Made by a program: the position numbers and the translations under genes. Below are positions 1 to 7,231 of a stretch of 9,551 nt of DNA, one piece after another (within the stretch, counting starts at the first letter, position 1; every line of letters begins with the position of its first letter). The notes below the pieces were generated by a model. The model was not told where the DNA came from. It did no database searches and saw only the letters and a program-made list of their open reading frames with translations. Source of the stretch: an uncultured Verrucomicrobiae bacterium (GTDB lineage Bacteria > Verrucomicrobiota > Verrucomicrobiia > Verrucomicrobiales > DEV007). The stretch lies in NCBI GenBank assembly GCA_937898895.1, contig CALDKL010000807.1, positions 1 through 9,551 on the forward strand, read 5' to 3'.

Positions 1-972
1 CTGTTTTCCGCAGAGCCCGTGTGACCCGGCCGCGAGGCCGTGGTCGCTGGTGAAAATGACAACCGTGTTCTCCCCTTCCCCACTTTCCACAAGTCCGGCG
101 AGAATCGCGCCGACAGCCTGATCCAGGTCTTCGATCACCGCAAAGTAGTCGCGCCGCAACGCCCTCACCGCCGCCTCGGTTCGTGGCAGCGGCAGGAGTT
201 TTTCATCGCGCCCGTCGGCGTTTCCGTGATCGAACGGATGCTCGGGTAGAAAATTCGCAGGAAGGGAGACCTCGGAATCGCGGAGCCTCGCGAGGCTGCT
301 TTCGGTGGGAAAGAGCGGATCGTGCGGCGCGGTGAAGTTGACGTGACAGAACCACGGATCTTTTCCGCCCCGTCGGATCAGCGACACGGCCGCCTCGGCA
401 AATTTCCCGTCGATTCCCGGAGAGAGGCCCACGCCCGATTCCGGAAAGAGGGTCTTACCGTCCCCGCTCTGAAACATCCATCCGGTGTAACCCGTCACGG
501 GAACTCCCCGCCGATCGACCTGCCCTTCTTTCCGGAATCGTCCCCCGCCACCGGCAAACATCCCCGCCACGTCCGTGTACCCTCGGTTTGCAGGACGTCC
601 GGAGAGATGCCATTTGCCGACGTGCCAGGTTTCATAGCCCGCATCGCGCAGGGACTCGGGCCAGAAGGTCTGCCCCTCGCGGAATTTGTTCCCTCCGATT
701 CCGTCGACCCCATTCTCCAGACAATGGCGGCCCGTCAGGATTTCGGAACGACTCACCACGCAAATCGGATAGGAACAAAACGCACGCTCAAACACGAGGC
801 TGCGGGCGGCGAGCGCGTCGAGATGGGGGGTCCGGATTTCCCGATTCCCGAGTGCTCCGATGGCATCCGGACGGAGATCGTCGGCAACGAGGACGAGAAA
901 ATTGGGTCGCTCCCCCGCACCAAGGCAGAGGGCGGAACAGGTGCTGATGAGGATTGCGGCGAATCCACGCAT
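1..972 (-). CDS. Sulfatase family protein, N-terminal 324 residues (runs off the left edge)
   Basis: This is a minus-strand gene starting at ATG 972-970 and open for exactly 324 codons to the window edge, so its C-terminus is missing. The product is a formylglycine-dependent sulfatase (alkaline-phosphatase superfamily) that would hydrolyse sulfate esters. Residues 1-20 form a hydrophobic signal peptide, so it is probably exported. The mature start RPNFLVLVADD contains metal-site Asp31-Asp32. The active-site segment is CVVSRSEILTG (Cys71, Arg75). GKWHL supplies Lys120 and His122, APHDP supplies His217, and FTSDHG supplies Asp310-His311. Family members are usually 450-550 residues, so about 130-220 residues lie outside. 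The oddity is Val73 where the family normally has Pro or Ala (C-x-P/A-x-R), so conversion of Cys71 to formylglycine is uncertain. The gene is divergent from the helicase operon and probably unrelated to it. The family assignment is firm; the substrate is unknown. Confidence 0.93.
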   Translation of the reverse strand, partial: MRGFAAILISTCSALCLGAGERPNFLVLVADDLRPDAIGALGNREIRTPHLDALAARSLVFERAFCSYPICVVSRSEILTGRHCLENGVDGIGGNKFREGQTFWPESLRDAGYETWHVGKWHLSGRPANRGYTDVAGMFAGGGGRFRKEGQVDRRGVPVTGYTGWMFQSGDGKTLFPESGVGLSPGIDGKFAEAAVSLIRRGGKDPWFCHVNFTAPHDPLFPTESSLARLRDSEVSLPANFLPEHPFDHGNADGRDEKLLPLPRTEAAVRALRRDYFAVIEDLDQAVGAILAGLVESGEGENTVVIFTSDHGLAAGSHGLCGKQ

Positions 973-1137
973 ACGTCGGATGAAAGCAGATCCGCCCTCC
1001 GCGCACCATCCCGCAGTTGCGTCGACGAAGGCACCTTTTCCCCCGCCTTTCTCATTCCGGCTGTGTCCCCTGAATCGGTAGAATTGGTTGGTGGCTGGTT
1101 GGCCTCATGCGACAGCAGGAGGGAGCTCAAACCAAAA

Positions 1138-1310
1138 CGGCGCTTCGCTGATTCGTGTGGTATTCTGAAGCGCTGCGGAACAGCGTTGGGCAGTCCGGTG
1201 CCGGGGGTGAGACCGCCGGGGATCCGGTAGGCGATGGTGCGGAAGCTCTTCCGATTGCGATAGCCCCTCGCCCTCTTTCTTGCCAGTTGAAGGCGACTGT
1301 TGAGAGGCGA
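1138..1310 (-). mobile_element. Probable degraded ISL3-type insertion sequence end (transposase C-terminal remnant plus terminal repeat)
   Basis: Read on the minus strand, codons from 1304 down to 1209 give a basic peptide with the segment LNSRLQLARKRARGYRN followed by a short hydrophobic run ending in GGL. This resembles the C-terminus of ISL3-family transposases, which carry a NSRIQ...ARGFRN-like sequence shortly before the end. About 50 bases further on, the plus strand at 1139-1160 reads GGCGCTTCGCTGATTCGTGT, close to the GGCTCTTC-type terminal repeat I associate with this family. No N-terminal or DDE-containing part is visible to the right, and no stop is found where the transposase should end, so this is a decayed fragment. 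GCGCTTC (1140-1146) and GAAGCGC (1167-1173) also form a 7-bp inverted repeat here. The assignment comes from recalled family resemblance and is tentative. Confidence 0.35.
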
Positions 1311-1577
1311 TCCTTGCGGAAGCGGTGGCGCACTTCGGCCTGGAGATTTCGAGGCCCTGCCTCGCGGAGATGTCCCGACGGATTGCGACAGCCTGGGCGC
1401 TCTGTCGTCGCACCTCGATGAAACAAACCTGGATCGCGGATCGGATCGGCATGCGGAGCGCAGGCAATGTTTCGGTGCAGGTGGGGAGATTCAATCAACA
1501 ATCGAGCAACGAGCGCTCACGCGAGATTCGGAGGTGGGTGAAAATGTTCTCGTGAGGTTTGTTGGGGTTGGGATTTG

Positions 1578-1698
1578 TTTCCTGACCCGTTTTCCTTCAT
1601 ATTCAATGCGGACTTGCCGAGGCATGGGGGTAGGATGCTGCGGGAGCAGGCTTTGCCAAATTTGGAAATCGTTCCCTGACCCCGATTCCTGACCCTGA
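1578..1698 (-). mobile_element. Collapsed REP-associated tyrosine transposase (RAYT, IS200-like) element
   Basis: On the minus strand an ATG at 1625-1623 begins the peptide MPRQVRIEYEG (1625-1593), which matches the conserved start of RAYT/TnpA_REP transposases (M-[AP]-R-x-x-R-I-E-[YF]-x-G). After these 11 codons the family sequence, normally leading to the YHV-x-x-R-G-N and HUH motifs, is absent and the frame continues into unrelated bases. The remnant lies between copies of one motif on the plus strand: TTCCTGACCC at 1579-1588 and 1686-1695, and the variant TTCCCTGACCC at 1672-1682. This looks like the two ends of a transposase-bearing element joined by an internal deletion. It encodes no functional enzyme, but the ends might still be mobilised in trans by a full RAYT elsewhere in the genome. 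Confidence 0.6.
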
Positions 1699-1730
1699 GT
1701 CCCCGGACGTTGCGCCAGAAAATCAGGGTC
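1691..1730. repeat. Inverted repeat GACCCTGA / TCAGGGTC
   Basis: GACCCTGA (1691-1698) and TCAGGGTC (1723-1730) are perfect 8-base inverted copies separated by 24 bases. The left arm overlaps the outer TTCCTGACCC copy of the RAYT remnant, so the pair may be a REP-like palindrome or the outer edge of that element. No run of T follows on either strand, so it is not a typical terminator. Confidence 0.4.
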
Positions 1731-1967
1731 GACAAAACTTTCGCTGCCAATACCAGAAATCGTTCGCTCGTCACCCCACCACTGTCCCACCCCGTGTGAG
1801 AACTTTGAGGCTTTCGGGATGAGCGACCGACCAAATTCTGGGCCTCAGGGTGAAGATCCGGCGCTTGGGAATGGAATCTTTGGAATCCTTCTAGGCAGGA
1901 AATTCTAAAAACGCCTCCGGCATCAGGTCGTTGCAGCGAATCTTCCCCCCGATTCTTCATTAAAACC

Positions 1968-1996
1968 TTGCCCACAACACCCGCCAAGACTAAAAA
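1968..1996 (+). promoter_or_regulatory. Weak sigma-70-like promoter candidate upstream of the helicase operon
   Basis: TTGCCC (1968-1973) and TAAAAA (1991-1996) are separated by 17 bases and match four of six positions each of the -35 and -10 consensus. They lie in a locally AT-richer stretch about 125 bases before the preferred helicase start. The match is weak and position is the main argument. Confidence 0.2.
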
Positions 1997-2095
1997 CTTC
2001 TGGGATTCTCACTTTGCGATCCTTTCGCCACCGAAGTCCAGATGACTAGATCCAAAAAACCTTTGCCCTTATCTTGCTCACGACGACTTGGCAAA

Positions 2096-2101
2096 AGGAG
2101 G
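2096..2101 (+). promoter_or_regulatory. Shine-Dalgarno-like AGGAGG at an unusual distance from the helicase start
   Basis: A perfect AGGAGG (within AAAAGGAGGAA) lies 8 bases inside the longest possible helicase frame, which begins with TTG at 2088, and 19 bases before the first in-frame ATG at 2121. No in-frame ATG, GTG or TTG lies at the usual 5-10 base distance. It argues against TTG 2088 as the start and places initiation downstream, most likely at ATG 2121 with unusually long spacing. ATG 2157 is a further in-frame option without a good site of its own. Confidence 0.4.
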
Positions 2102-2120
2102 AACCCGATTTTCCGATTTC

Positions 2121-5100
2121 ATGGATTCAGAAGTTCCGACTGACAGCCCCCGGGACATGAGCCCCGAACAGAAACGCCTTTCCGCGATTCTCGAGTATCT
2201 GGTCTCCTGGGACCAACTCACCCGCACGCCCGTTTCGGATGTCGAGGGCTATAGTTCGGGAGTGCTGCTCTACCAGGCAGGCATTGATGGCCTCCCGGGA
2301 ATAAACACAAACGTTGCTCACGGGGGGGAGGATGTCTGGCTGGAGGTATCACGGCTTCAAAGGAGCAAGCCCCCGCTTGCTCCCGAGCAGCTCAAGGATT
2401 GGTTGCGCTTGTCCGAGGATCCGAACACCGCCCCAACCCTCCGGGACTCGATCCTCATGCCTTCCGAAGAGCCCGAAGGCGAACCGGTCTCGGTGAAGCC
2501 CTCACCGGAAATCCAGCATCTCTTTGCCGACTACCGGGATCGCACCTGGACGGAATGGTCAAAGTTGGAGAAACCGAGAAGACAGACCATTTCTCTTTAC
2601 GAGAAGCTTTTCCATCTCCAGCAGCGAATGGAGACCGAGAGTGCCGAGACTCCGCTCGAGTTCGTCTGGGGGATGGGCATGGTCCTGTGGAAAAAGAGCG
2701 GGTTGACGATTCGGCATCCGCTGCTCACGCAGCAGGTCGAGTTCTTGCCCCTCGAAGGCGATATGACGCTTCGCATTCGACCGACCTCGCGAGAAGCGAT
2801 GATCGAAGCAGATCCCTTTCTCCCGCTTGAGCTTCCGGAACTGGCGAGTTTTGAACGAACTTCGCGCGAGACCCTGCGGACCGGCGAATTGGTGCCCACA
2901 CCGTTTGAAACCATGATCGTATCCGCCATTGCCCGTGCTGCTGCGGAACGATTTGACACATCCGGGGCCTTCCTTCCCGACGATCCAGCCTACGTTGTCG
3001 GCTCCCTGCCCTCCCCCTCGGTTGATTTGAAAGTCACGGATTCATGGGTCCTCTATGATCGCCGCCGCAGTTCGGGCGTTCTCGTTCACGATCTCAAAAA
3101 CCTCCAGGAGGCGATCGACAAAAAGGGAGTACCGGAGGGAGCTCCGCAGCATCTCGTTCGGGATCCGTCCGGAGAGGTTCCTGTCCCTCCTGAAGTCCAG
3201 TATCGGGGTCTTTCCAGCGACAGCACGAGTGGAGGCGCAGAGATTCGTGAACTATATTTTCCGAAACCCTTCAACAACGAGCAGGTGGAGATCATCCGTC
3301 GACTCGACTCGATGCCGGGAGTCGTGGTGCAGGGCCCTCCCGGGACCGGAAAGACCCACACGATCGGAAACGTCATCTGTCACTACCTCGCGCAGGGAAA
3401 AAGGATCCTCGTGACCTCGAAGGGGGAGGCCGCGCTGGCCGTGGTCCGGCAGCAGATCCCCGAGGAGATTCGCCACCTTACCGTCGGTCTCTTGACCAAC
3501 GAGCGCGAGGGGATACAACAGCTCGAGAATGCGATCAACCATATCAATTTACGCCTGGCCACCCTGAGGGAGCGTGATTTGAAGAGGGAGATCGATGAAT
3601 TGGGGGATCAGATTGATGGACTTCATCGAAAGATCAGCGCGATCGATTCGAGGCTGAAGGAATGGGCGAGAAAAAATACGACCGCGTCGGCGGACTCGAT
3701 CGGGGCGCTACCCCCCGAAGAACTGGCTAAGTGGGTTGCCGAAAAGGAGGACCTCCACGGATGGTTCCCGGACGAACTGAACGATGATGCCCTGTTCGAT
3801 GCGCTCATGCCCGACGAGGACCTTGTTGCCATTGCCTCCGCGCGCAAGCAGTTGAAAGATCGAATCGAATACGTTGGACTGGAGCTGCCCGTCGCGCCGC
3901 CGCTGTTGACCGCTGCCGAGATTGTCTCGATGCACGAGCTTCTCGCCGAGAAGAGCGATCTCGACGGGCAGATCGCAGACGGCGGACTGCCGAGGTTTCC
4001 TGCGGAAGGGGGAAGTCTTATTGAGACGGCGAGAACCCTCCTGGAAGAGATTCGGGAGCATTGCCGCCTTATCCGCGCGTGTGAGGCGAAATGGCTCGGA
4101 CAATTGCGAGATCTTTATCGGAAACGACATCTGTCGGGGCAGAGCGCCCCCGTCGCGGACGCGGTGGACGCCCTTCGGACCGAGGTCGAGTCGGTCAGCC
4201 AACGACTTGAGCCTTTTGTCGCCACCTCCATCGAGTTCGATGAAGAGTGGCATACGGACACGCTCTTGATACGCGCCTTGGAGAGGGTTTCAACGGGAGC
4301 TCGACCCTTCTCCTTTCTTCAAATGGGTGTCAGTGTCACCCGACAACGGTTCACGAAGATACGCGTGAACGGTTCGAGGCCCTCGTCGCGGGAGGATTGG
4401 AAGTCCGTTCTCGAATACCTGAAGATTCATCAGAAGATCCTCGAGCTAGTTTCCCGCTGGAACAAGCTTTGTGGAGAGATCGGTGCTCCGGCTATCTCGG
4501 GAGATTCGACTCAGGTCGTGAAGCAACTGATCCAGCACGCTCGAGCCTCCCAGGATGCACTCCTGCTGGGTGTGAACTACGACCTGACGTTGGCGTCTCG
4601 AGTCCAACGGGTATTTCCCAACATCGATCAGGGGCAGATTCGGCACGAACTGAAGTTTTTGGAGATGCTGGAGCGGGCCCTTCAGACCCAGTTGCGAAGG
4701 CTCGATCTTTCCTCCGCACTTCGAGATCTTGGCAAGTTCAAGTCCAGGCTGCAGCTGCTCCCCGGCTCCTTGTTCTTTCGCATGTCGGATTGGCTGGACT
4801 CCCGCCTTGGCGATCACTCAGTCCCAGCCGCCTCGATTGAACGGGAGTGGCATTCTCTACTCGATGAGCTACCGAGGATCGAGAAGGATCTCCCCCTGCT
4901 CAAAACGGTCAGCCGGGTCAGTGCGGAGATCGAGCGCTGCGGTGCCCCGCTCTGGGCGGTGCGGCTTCGTTGCGAGCCCGTTGATGGGGAGGAGGATCCA
5001 TGGGTTTCAACCTCGTGGCGAGAGGCGTGGCTGTGGAGTCGGCGGAGGGGCTATCTCCAGAAGATCGACTGCAGGGCAGATGTGCTTCACCAGGCCCGAG

Positions 5101-7178
5101 AGAGACGTGATGCCGAGAAGGCTCTCCAGAAGAGTTATGAGGCCGTCGTTGAGAAACGGACCTGGTCGCGCCTTCTCGTGTCACTGAAGTCGAACGAAAT
5201 CGTGCAGAGGGCCATCACAGCCTATCTACAGGCGATTCGCGGAATGACGAAGTCGGGCAAGGGAAAGCGAGACGCCCGGCTGAGACAGGATGCTCGCGAG
5301 GCCATGGGCTCGGCCTGCGGAGGAGTGCCGTGTTGGATCATGCCTCATTGGCGAATCGCCGAGGCCCTGCCACCGGTCCTGGGTGACTTCGATCTCGTCA
5401 TCATTGACGAGGCCTCACAGAGCGATGCTTGGGCGATCCCGGCCCTCCTTCGGGGCAAGCAGGCGCTGATCGTCGGGGACGACAAGCAGGTTGGACCCCC
5501 GGTTTCGTTTTTGAGAGAAGAACAGGCCAATCAACTGATCAACCGTCTCAAGGTCAACGACGTGCCCTCGGACATCTGCCGCAATCTCCATCCTTCGCAA
5601 TCGATCTACGATCTCGGCGAACTGATTTTTTCGGGTCAGACGATCCGCCTTCGCGAGCATTTTCGTTGTGCCGAGCCCATCATCGAGTTCTCGAACAAGC
5701 TTTGCTACAATCGCGAGATTCGAAGCGTTCGCGTCCCCGGTGCCGGAGAGCGCCTGCTCCCAACACTGGTTGATGTCCATGTTCGAACCGGCCGCCGCCT
5801 GCCGAATAAGAAGATCAACGTTCCCGAGGCAGATGTCATCATCGCGGAGATCAAGAACCTGATCGACGACCCGGAGTTTGGGAAGCGGAGTATCGGGGTG
5901 GTCTCTCTCCTGGGAGCCGAGCAGGCCCGGCACATCATGGACAAGCTCATCGATCAGATCGGCGAAGACGCTTATCTGAAGCACCGTATCCGCTGCGGGG
6001 ATGCCCGCACTTTTCAAGGGAGCGAAGCCGACGTGATTTTCCTCTCAGCCGTGGACGACGCGGAGAGCGGAGGGGTCATGACCGAAAACAAGATCGATAA
6101 CGTCCGTAGGATCAATGTCGCCGTCTCTCGTGCCCGCGATCGGCTCTACTTCTATCACAGCTTCGCCAGAGACGATCTCAGCGGGGTGGATCTCCGGGCT
6201 CGTCTCCTCGATCACTTTCGCTCGCCTCTCCCCAGTCTTCCGGATGCACCCGGTGGGGATGTCTTCGAATCCCCCTTCGAGCGGGCCATGTTCGATGAAC
6301 TGGTTCGGCGAGGTTATCGGGTGCTTCCCCAGGTTCGCGCCGGCAATCATCGGATCGATCTGGTGGTCGAGGGGCACGAAGGTCGTCGTCTCGCGGTCGA
6401 GTGCGACGGCGACCGTTATCACGGTCCAGACAAATGGATGGAGGATATCGGGCGCCAGCGTGTCCTTGAGCGAGCCGGCTGGAAGTTCTGGCGATGCTGG
6501 GGATCGAGCTTTTACGCCAATCGCGACGCCTGTCTGGATGATCTTGTATTGGCCCTGGAAGCGGAAGGGATCGCGCCGATTGGAGGAACCACAGTCGATA
6601 CTTCAGGTTTGGTAGAGTTTCTGGAGGTCGTCGAAGACAACGAGGTTCGGCGGGGCGATGCCCCGCCCTGCCAACAAGAAGACAGTTTTCCGGATCCGTC
6701 GGAGCATGCTCACACCAAAGATGAGGCTCAAGTGTCCGCACCGGACCAAAGCTGGGGAAGAAACGAGGATGAAGTTCCCGACGAAGAGGCGAATCAGGAC
6801 GACGACGATGATGGACCTCGGTCGGGCAAGTCCGGGAGCCAGCAAGGCTCCGACCACGATGACGCCCCCGATGACGAGCAGGATAGTGGAAATAGTCAAG
6901 ATTTGCCACCACCTGCTCCGGATACCCGCCCCATTTCTGTGGGGGATCAGTTCCACTACCGCATCCACGAGAACGGCAGGACACGGGAGTTCGCCCTGAC
7001 CCTATCCGAACAGAGCACGAACCTGGGTCGTGGCATCATCGATGTGAACTCCGACTTCGGGCGCTTGTTTCTGGGCCGACGCATCGGTGATCGATTCTGC
7101 GCGAGTTCCTTCCAGCCCGAACTTGAGTATGAAATCCTCCGAAGATCCACGGGTGGAACTACGAATGATGGATCCTGA
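2121..7178 (+). CDS. Giant SF1 (UPF1-like) helicase with Vsr/MTES_1575-type nuclease and GreA/GreB C-terminal-like domain
   Basis: The gene encodes about 1685 residues (1696 if TTG 2088 is used); numbering here is from ATG 2121. Residues 1-380 match no family I know. The helicase core follows: Q motif NNEQ (Gln388), Walker A GPPGTGKT (405-412), motif Ia ILVTSKG (429-435), motif II DLVIIDEAS (1091-1099), motif III GDDKQVGP (1119-1126), LREHFR (1177-1182), motif V DARTFQGSEAD (1294-1304) and motif VI RINVAVSRAR (1330-1339). More than 600 residues separate motifs Ia and II, including a predicted coiled coil near 485-516. Residues 1382-1490 form a PD-(D/E)xK nuclease with Glu1387, Asp1413 and Glu1427-x-Asp1429, then the conserved ERAGW...R segment near 1451-1458. 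An acidic disordered linker (about 1510-1600, with DDDDD at 1560-1564) leads to a domain at 1604-1680 whose VNSDFGRLFLGRRIGDRF resembles the GreA/GreB C-terminal domain, known to contact RNA polymerase. ATP-driven unwinding coupled to DNA cleavage is inferred. The Hsp70 gene follows after 53 bases. A role in defence is plausible but unproven. Confidence 0.93.
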   Translation: MDSEVPTDSPRDMSPEQKRLSAILEYLVSWDQLTRTPVSDVEGYSSGVLLYQAGIDGLPGINTNVAHGGEDVWLEVSRLQRSKPPLAPEQLKDWLRLSEDPNTAPTLRDSILMPSEEPEGEPVSVKPSPEIQHLFADYRDRTWTEWSKLEKPRRQTISLYEKLFHLQQRMETESAETPLEFVWGMGMVLWKKSGLTIRHPLLTQQVEFLPLEGDMTLRIRPTSREAMIEADPFLPLELPELASFERTSRETLRTGELVPTPFETMIVSAIARAAAERFDTSGAFLPDDPAYVVGSLPSPSVDLKVTDSWVLYDRRRSSGVLVHDLKNLQEAIDKKGVPEGAPQHLVRDPSGEVPVPPEVQYRGLSSDSTSGGAEIRELYFPKPFNNEQVEIIRRLDSMPGVVVQGPPGTGKTHTIGNVICHYLAQGKRILVTSKGEAALAVVRQQIPEEIRHLTVGLLTNEREGIQQLENAINHINLRLATLRERDLKREIDELGDQIDGLHRKISAIDSRLKEWARKNTTASADSIGALPPEELAKWVAEKEDLHGWFPDELNDDALFDALMPDEDLVAIASARKQLKDRIEYVGLELPVAPPLLTAAEIVSMHELLAEKSDLDGQIADGGLPRFPAEGGSLIETARTLLEEIREHCRLIRACEAKWLGQLRDLYRKRHLSGQSAPVADAVDALRTEVESVSQRLEPFVATSIEFDEEWHTDTLLIRALERVSTGARPFSFLQMGVSVTRQRFTKIRVNGSRPSSREDWKSVLEYLKIHQKILELVSRWNKLCGEIGAPAISGDSTQVVKQLIQHARASQDALLLGVNYDLTLASRVQRVFPNIDQGQIRHELKFLEMLERALQTQLRRLDLSSALRDLGKFKSRLQLLPGSLFFRMSDWLDSRLGDHSVPAASIEREWHSLLDELPRIEKDLPLLKTVSRVSAEIERCGAPLWAVRLRCEPVDGEEDPWVSTSWREAWLWSRRRGYLQKIDCRADVLHQARERRDAEKALQKSYEAVVEKRTWSRLLVSLKSNEIVQRAITAYLQAIRGMTKSGKGKRDARLRQDAREAMGSACGGVPCWIMPHWRIAEALPPVLGDFDLVIIDEASQSDAWAIPALLRGKQALIVGDDKQVGPPVSFLREEQANQLINRLKVNDVPSDICRNLHPSQSIYDLGELIFSGQTIRLREHFRCAEPIIEFSNKLCYNREIRSVRVPGAGERLLPTLVDVHVRTGRRLPNKKINVPEADVIIAEIKNLIDDPEFGKRSIGVVSLLGAEQARHIMDKLIDQIGEDAYLKHRIRCGDARTFQGSEADVIFLSAVDDAESGGVMTENKIDNVRRINVAVSRARDRLYFYHSFARDDLSGVDLRARLLDHFRSPLPSLPDAPGGDVFESPFERAMFDELVRRGYRVLPQVRAGNHRIDLVVEGHEGRRLAVECDGDRYHGPDKWMEDIGRQRVLERAGWKFWRCWGSSFYANRDACLDDLVLALEAEGIAPIGGTTVDTSGLVEFLEVVEDNEVRRGDAPPCQQEDSFPDPSEHAHTKDEAQVSAPDQSWGRNEDEVPDEEANQDDDDDGPRSGKSGSQQGSDHDDAPDDEQDSGNSQDLPPPAPDTRPISVGDQFHYRIHENGRTREFALTLSEQSTNLGRGIIDVNSDFGRLFLGRRIGDRFCASSFQPELEYEILRRSTGGTTNDGS

Positions 7179-7231
7179 CTTTTTCAGGTTCACTCGTTCC
7201 CCAATTCTGTTGTAATGACCGGCCTCAAGCG

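Larger units (their letters stand above)
973..2120. other. 1.1 kb gene-poor region with mobile-element debris
   Basis: I see no intact gene between the sulfatase and the helicase. The open frames here on both strands have no family motifs, and those reaching below 972 lie antisense to, or out of frame with, the sulfatase. What can be recognised is a probable decayed ISL3-type transposase end (about 1138-1310) and a collapsed RAYT element (about 1578-1698). The part from about 1740 to 1990 looks non-coding and may belong to a repeat family. The promoters of both flanking divergent genes should lie here. Nothing distinct is seen in 1311-1577. Confidence 0.6.

Noticed and set aside
1083..1105. 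TTGGTTGGTGGCTGGTTGG as a tandem repeat or binding site
   Set aside because: A short imperfect repeat of a simple motif, with no second copy or defined spacing to support a function.
322..1230. 302-codon open frame on the plus strand
   Set aside because: It lies antisense to the sulfatase, whose minus-strand frame carries nearly the full ordered set of catalytic motifs. The plus frame has no family features and is a product of high GC.
1517..1987. 156-codon minus-strand frame
   Set aside because: No recognisable domain. It runs through the RAYT remnant in a different frame from the transposase start peptide, so it is more likely repeat or non-coding sequence.
4247..4840. 197-codon plus-strand frame inside the helicase gene, and many minus-strand frames of 60-270 codons opposite it
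   Set aside because: These are shadow frames of a continuous 1685-residue protein with motifs throughout; none shows motifs of its own.
7174..7188. CCTGA-CTTTT-TCAGG hairpin over the helicase stop codon as a terminator
   Set aside because: The stem is only 5 bp and no T tract follows it, so transcription into the Hsp70 gene is probably not stopped.
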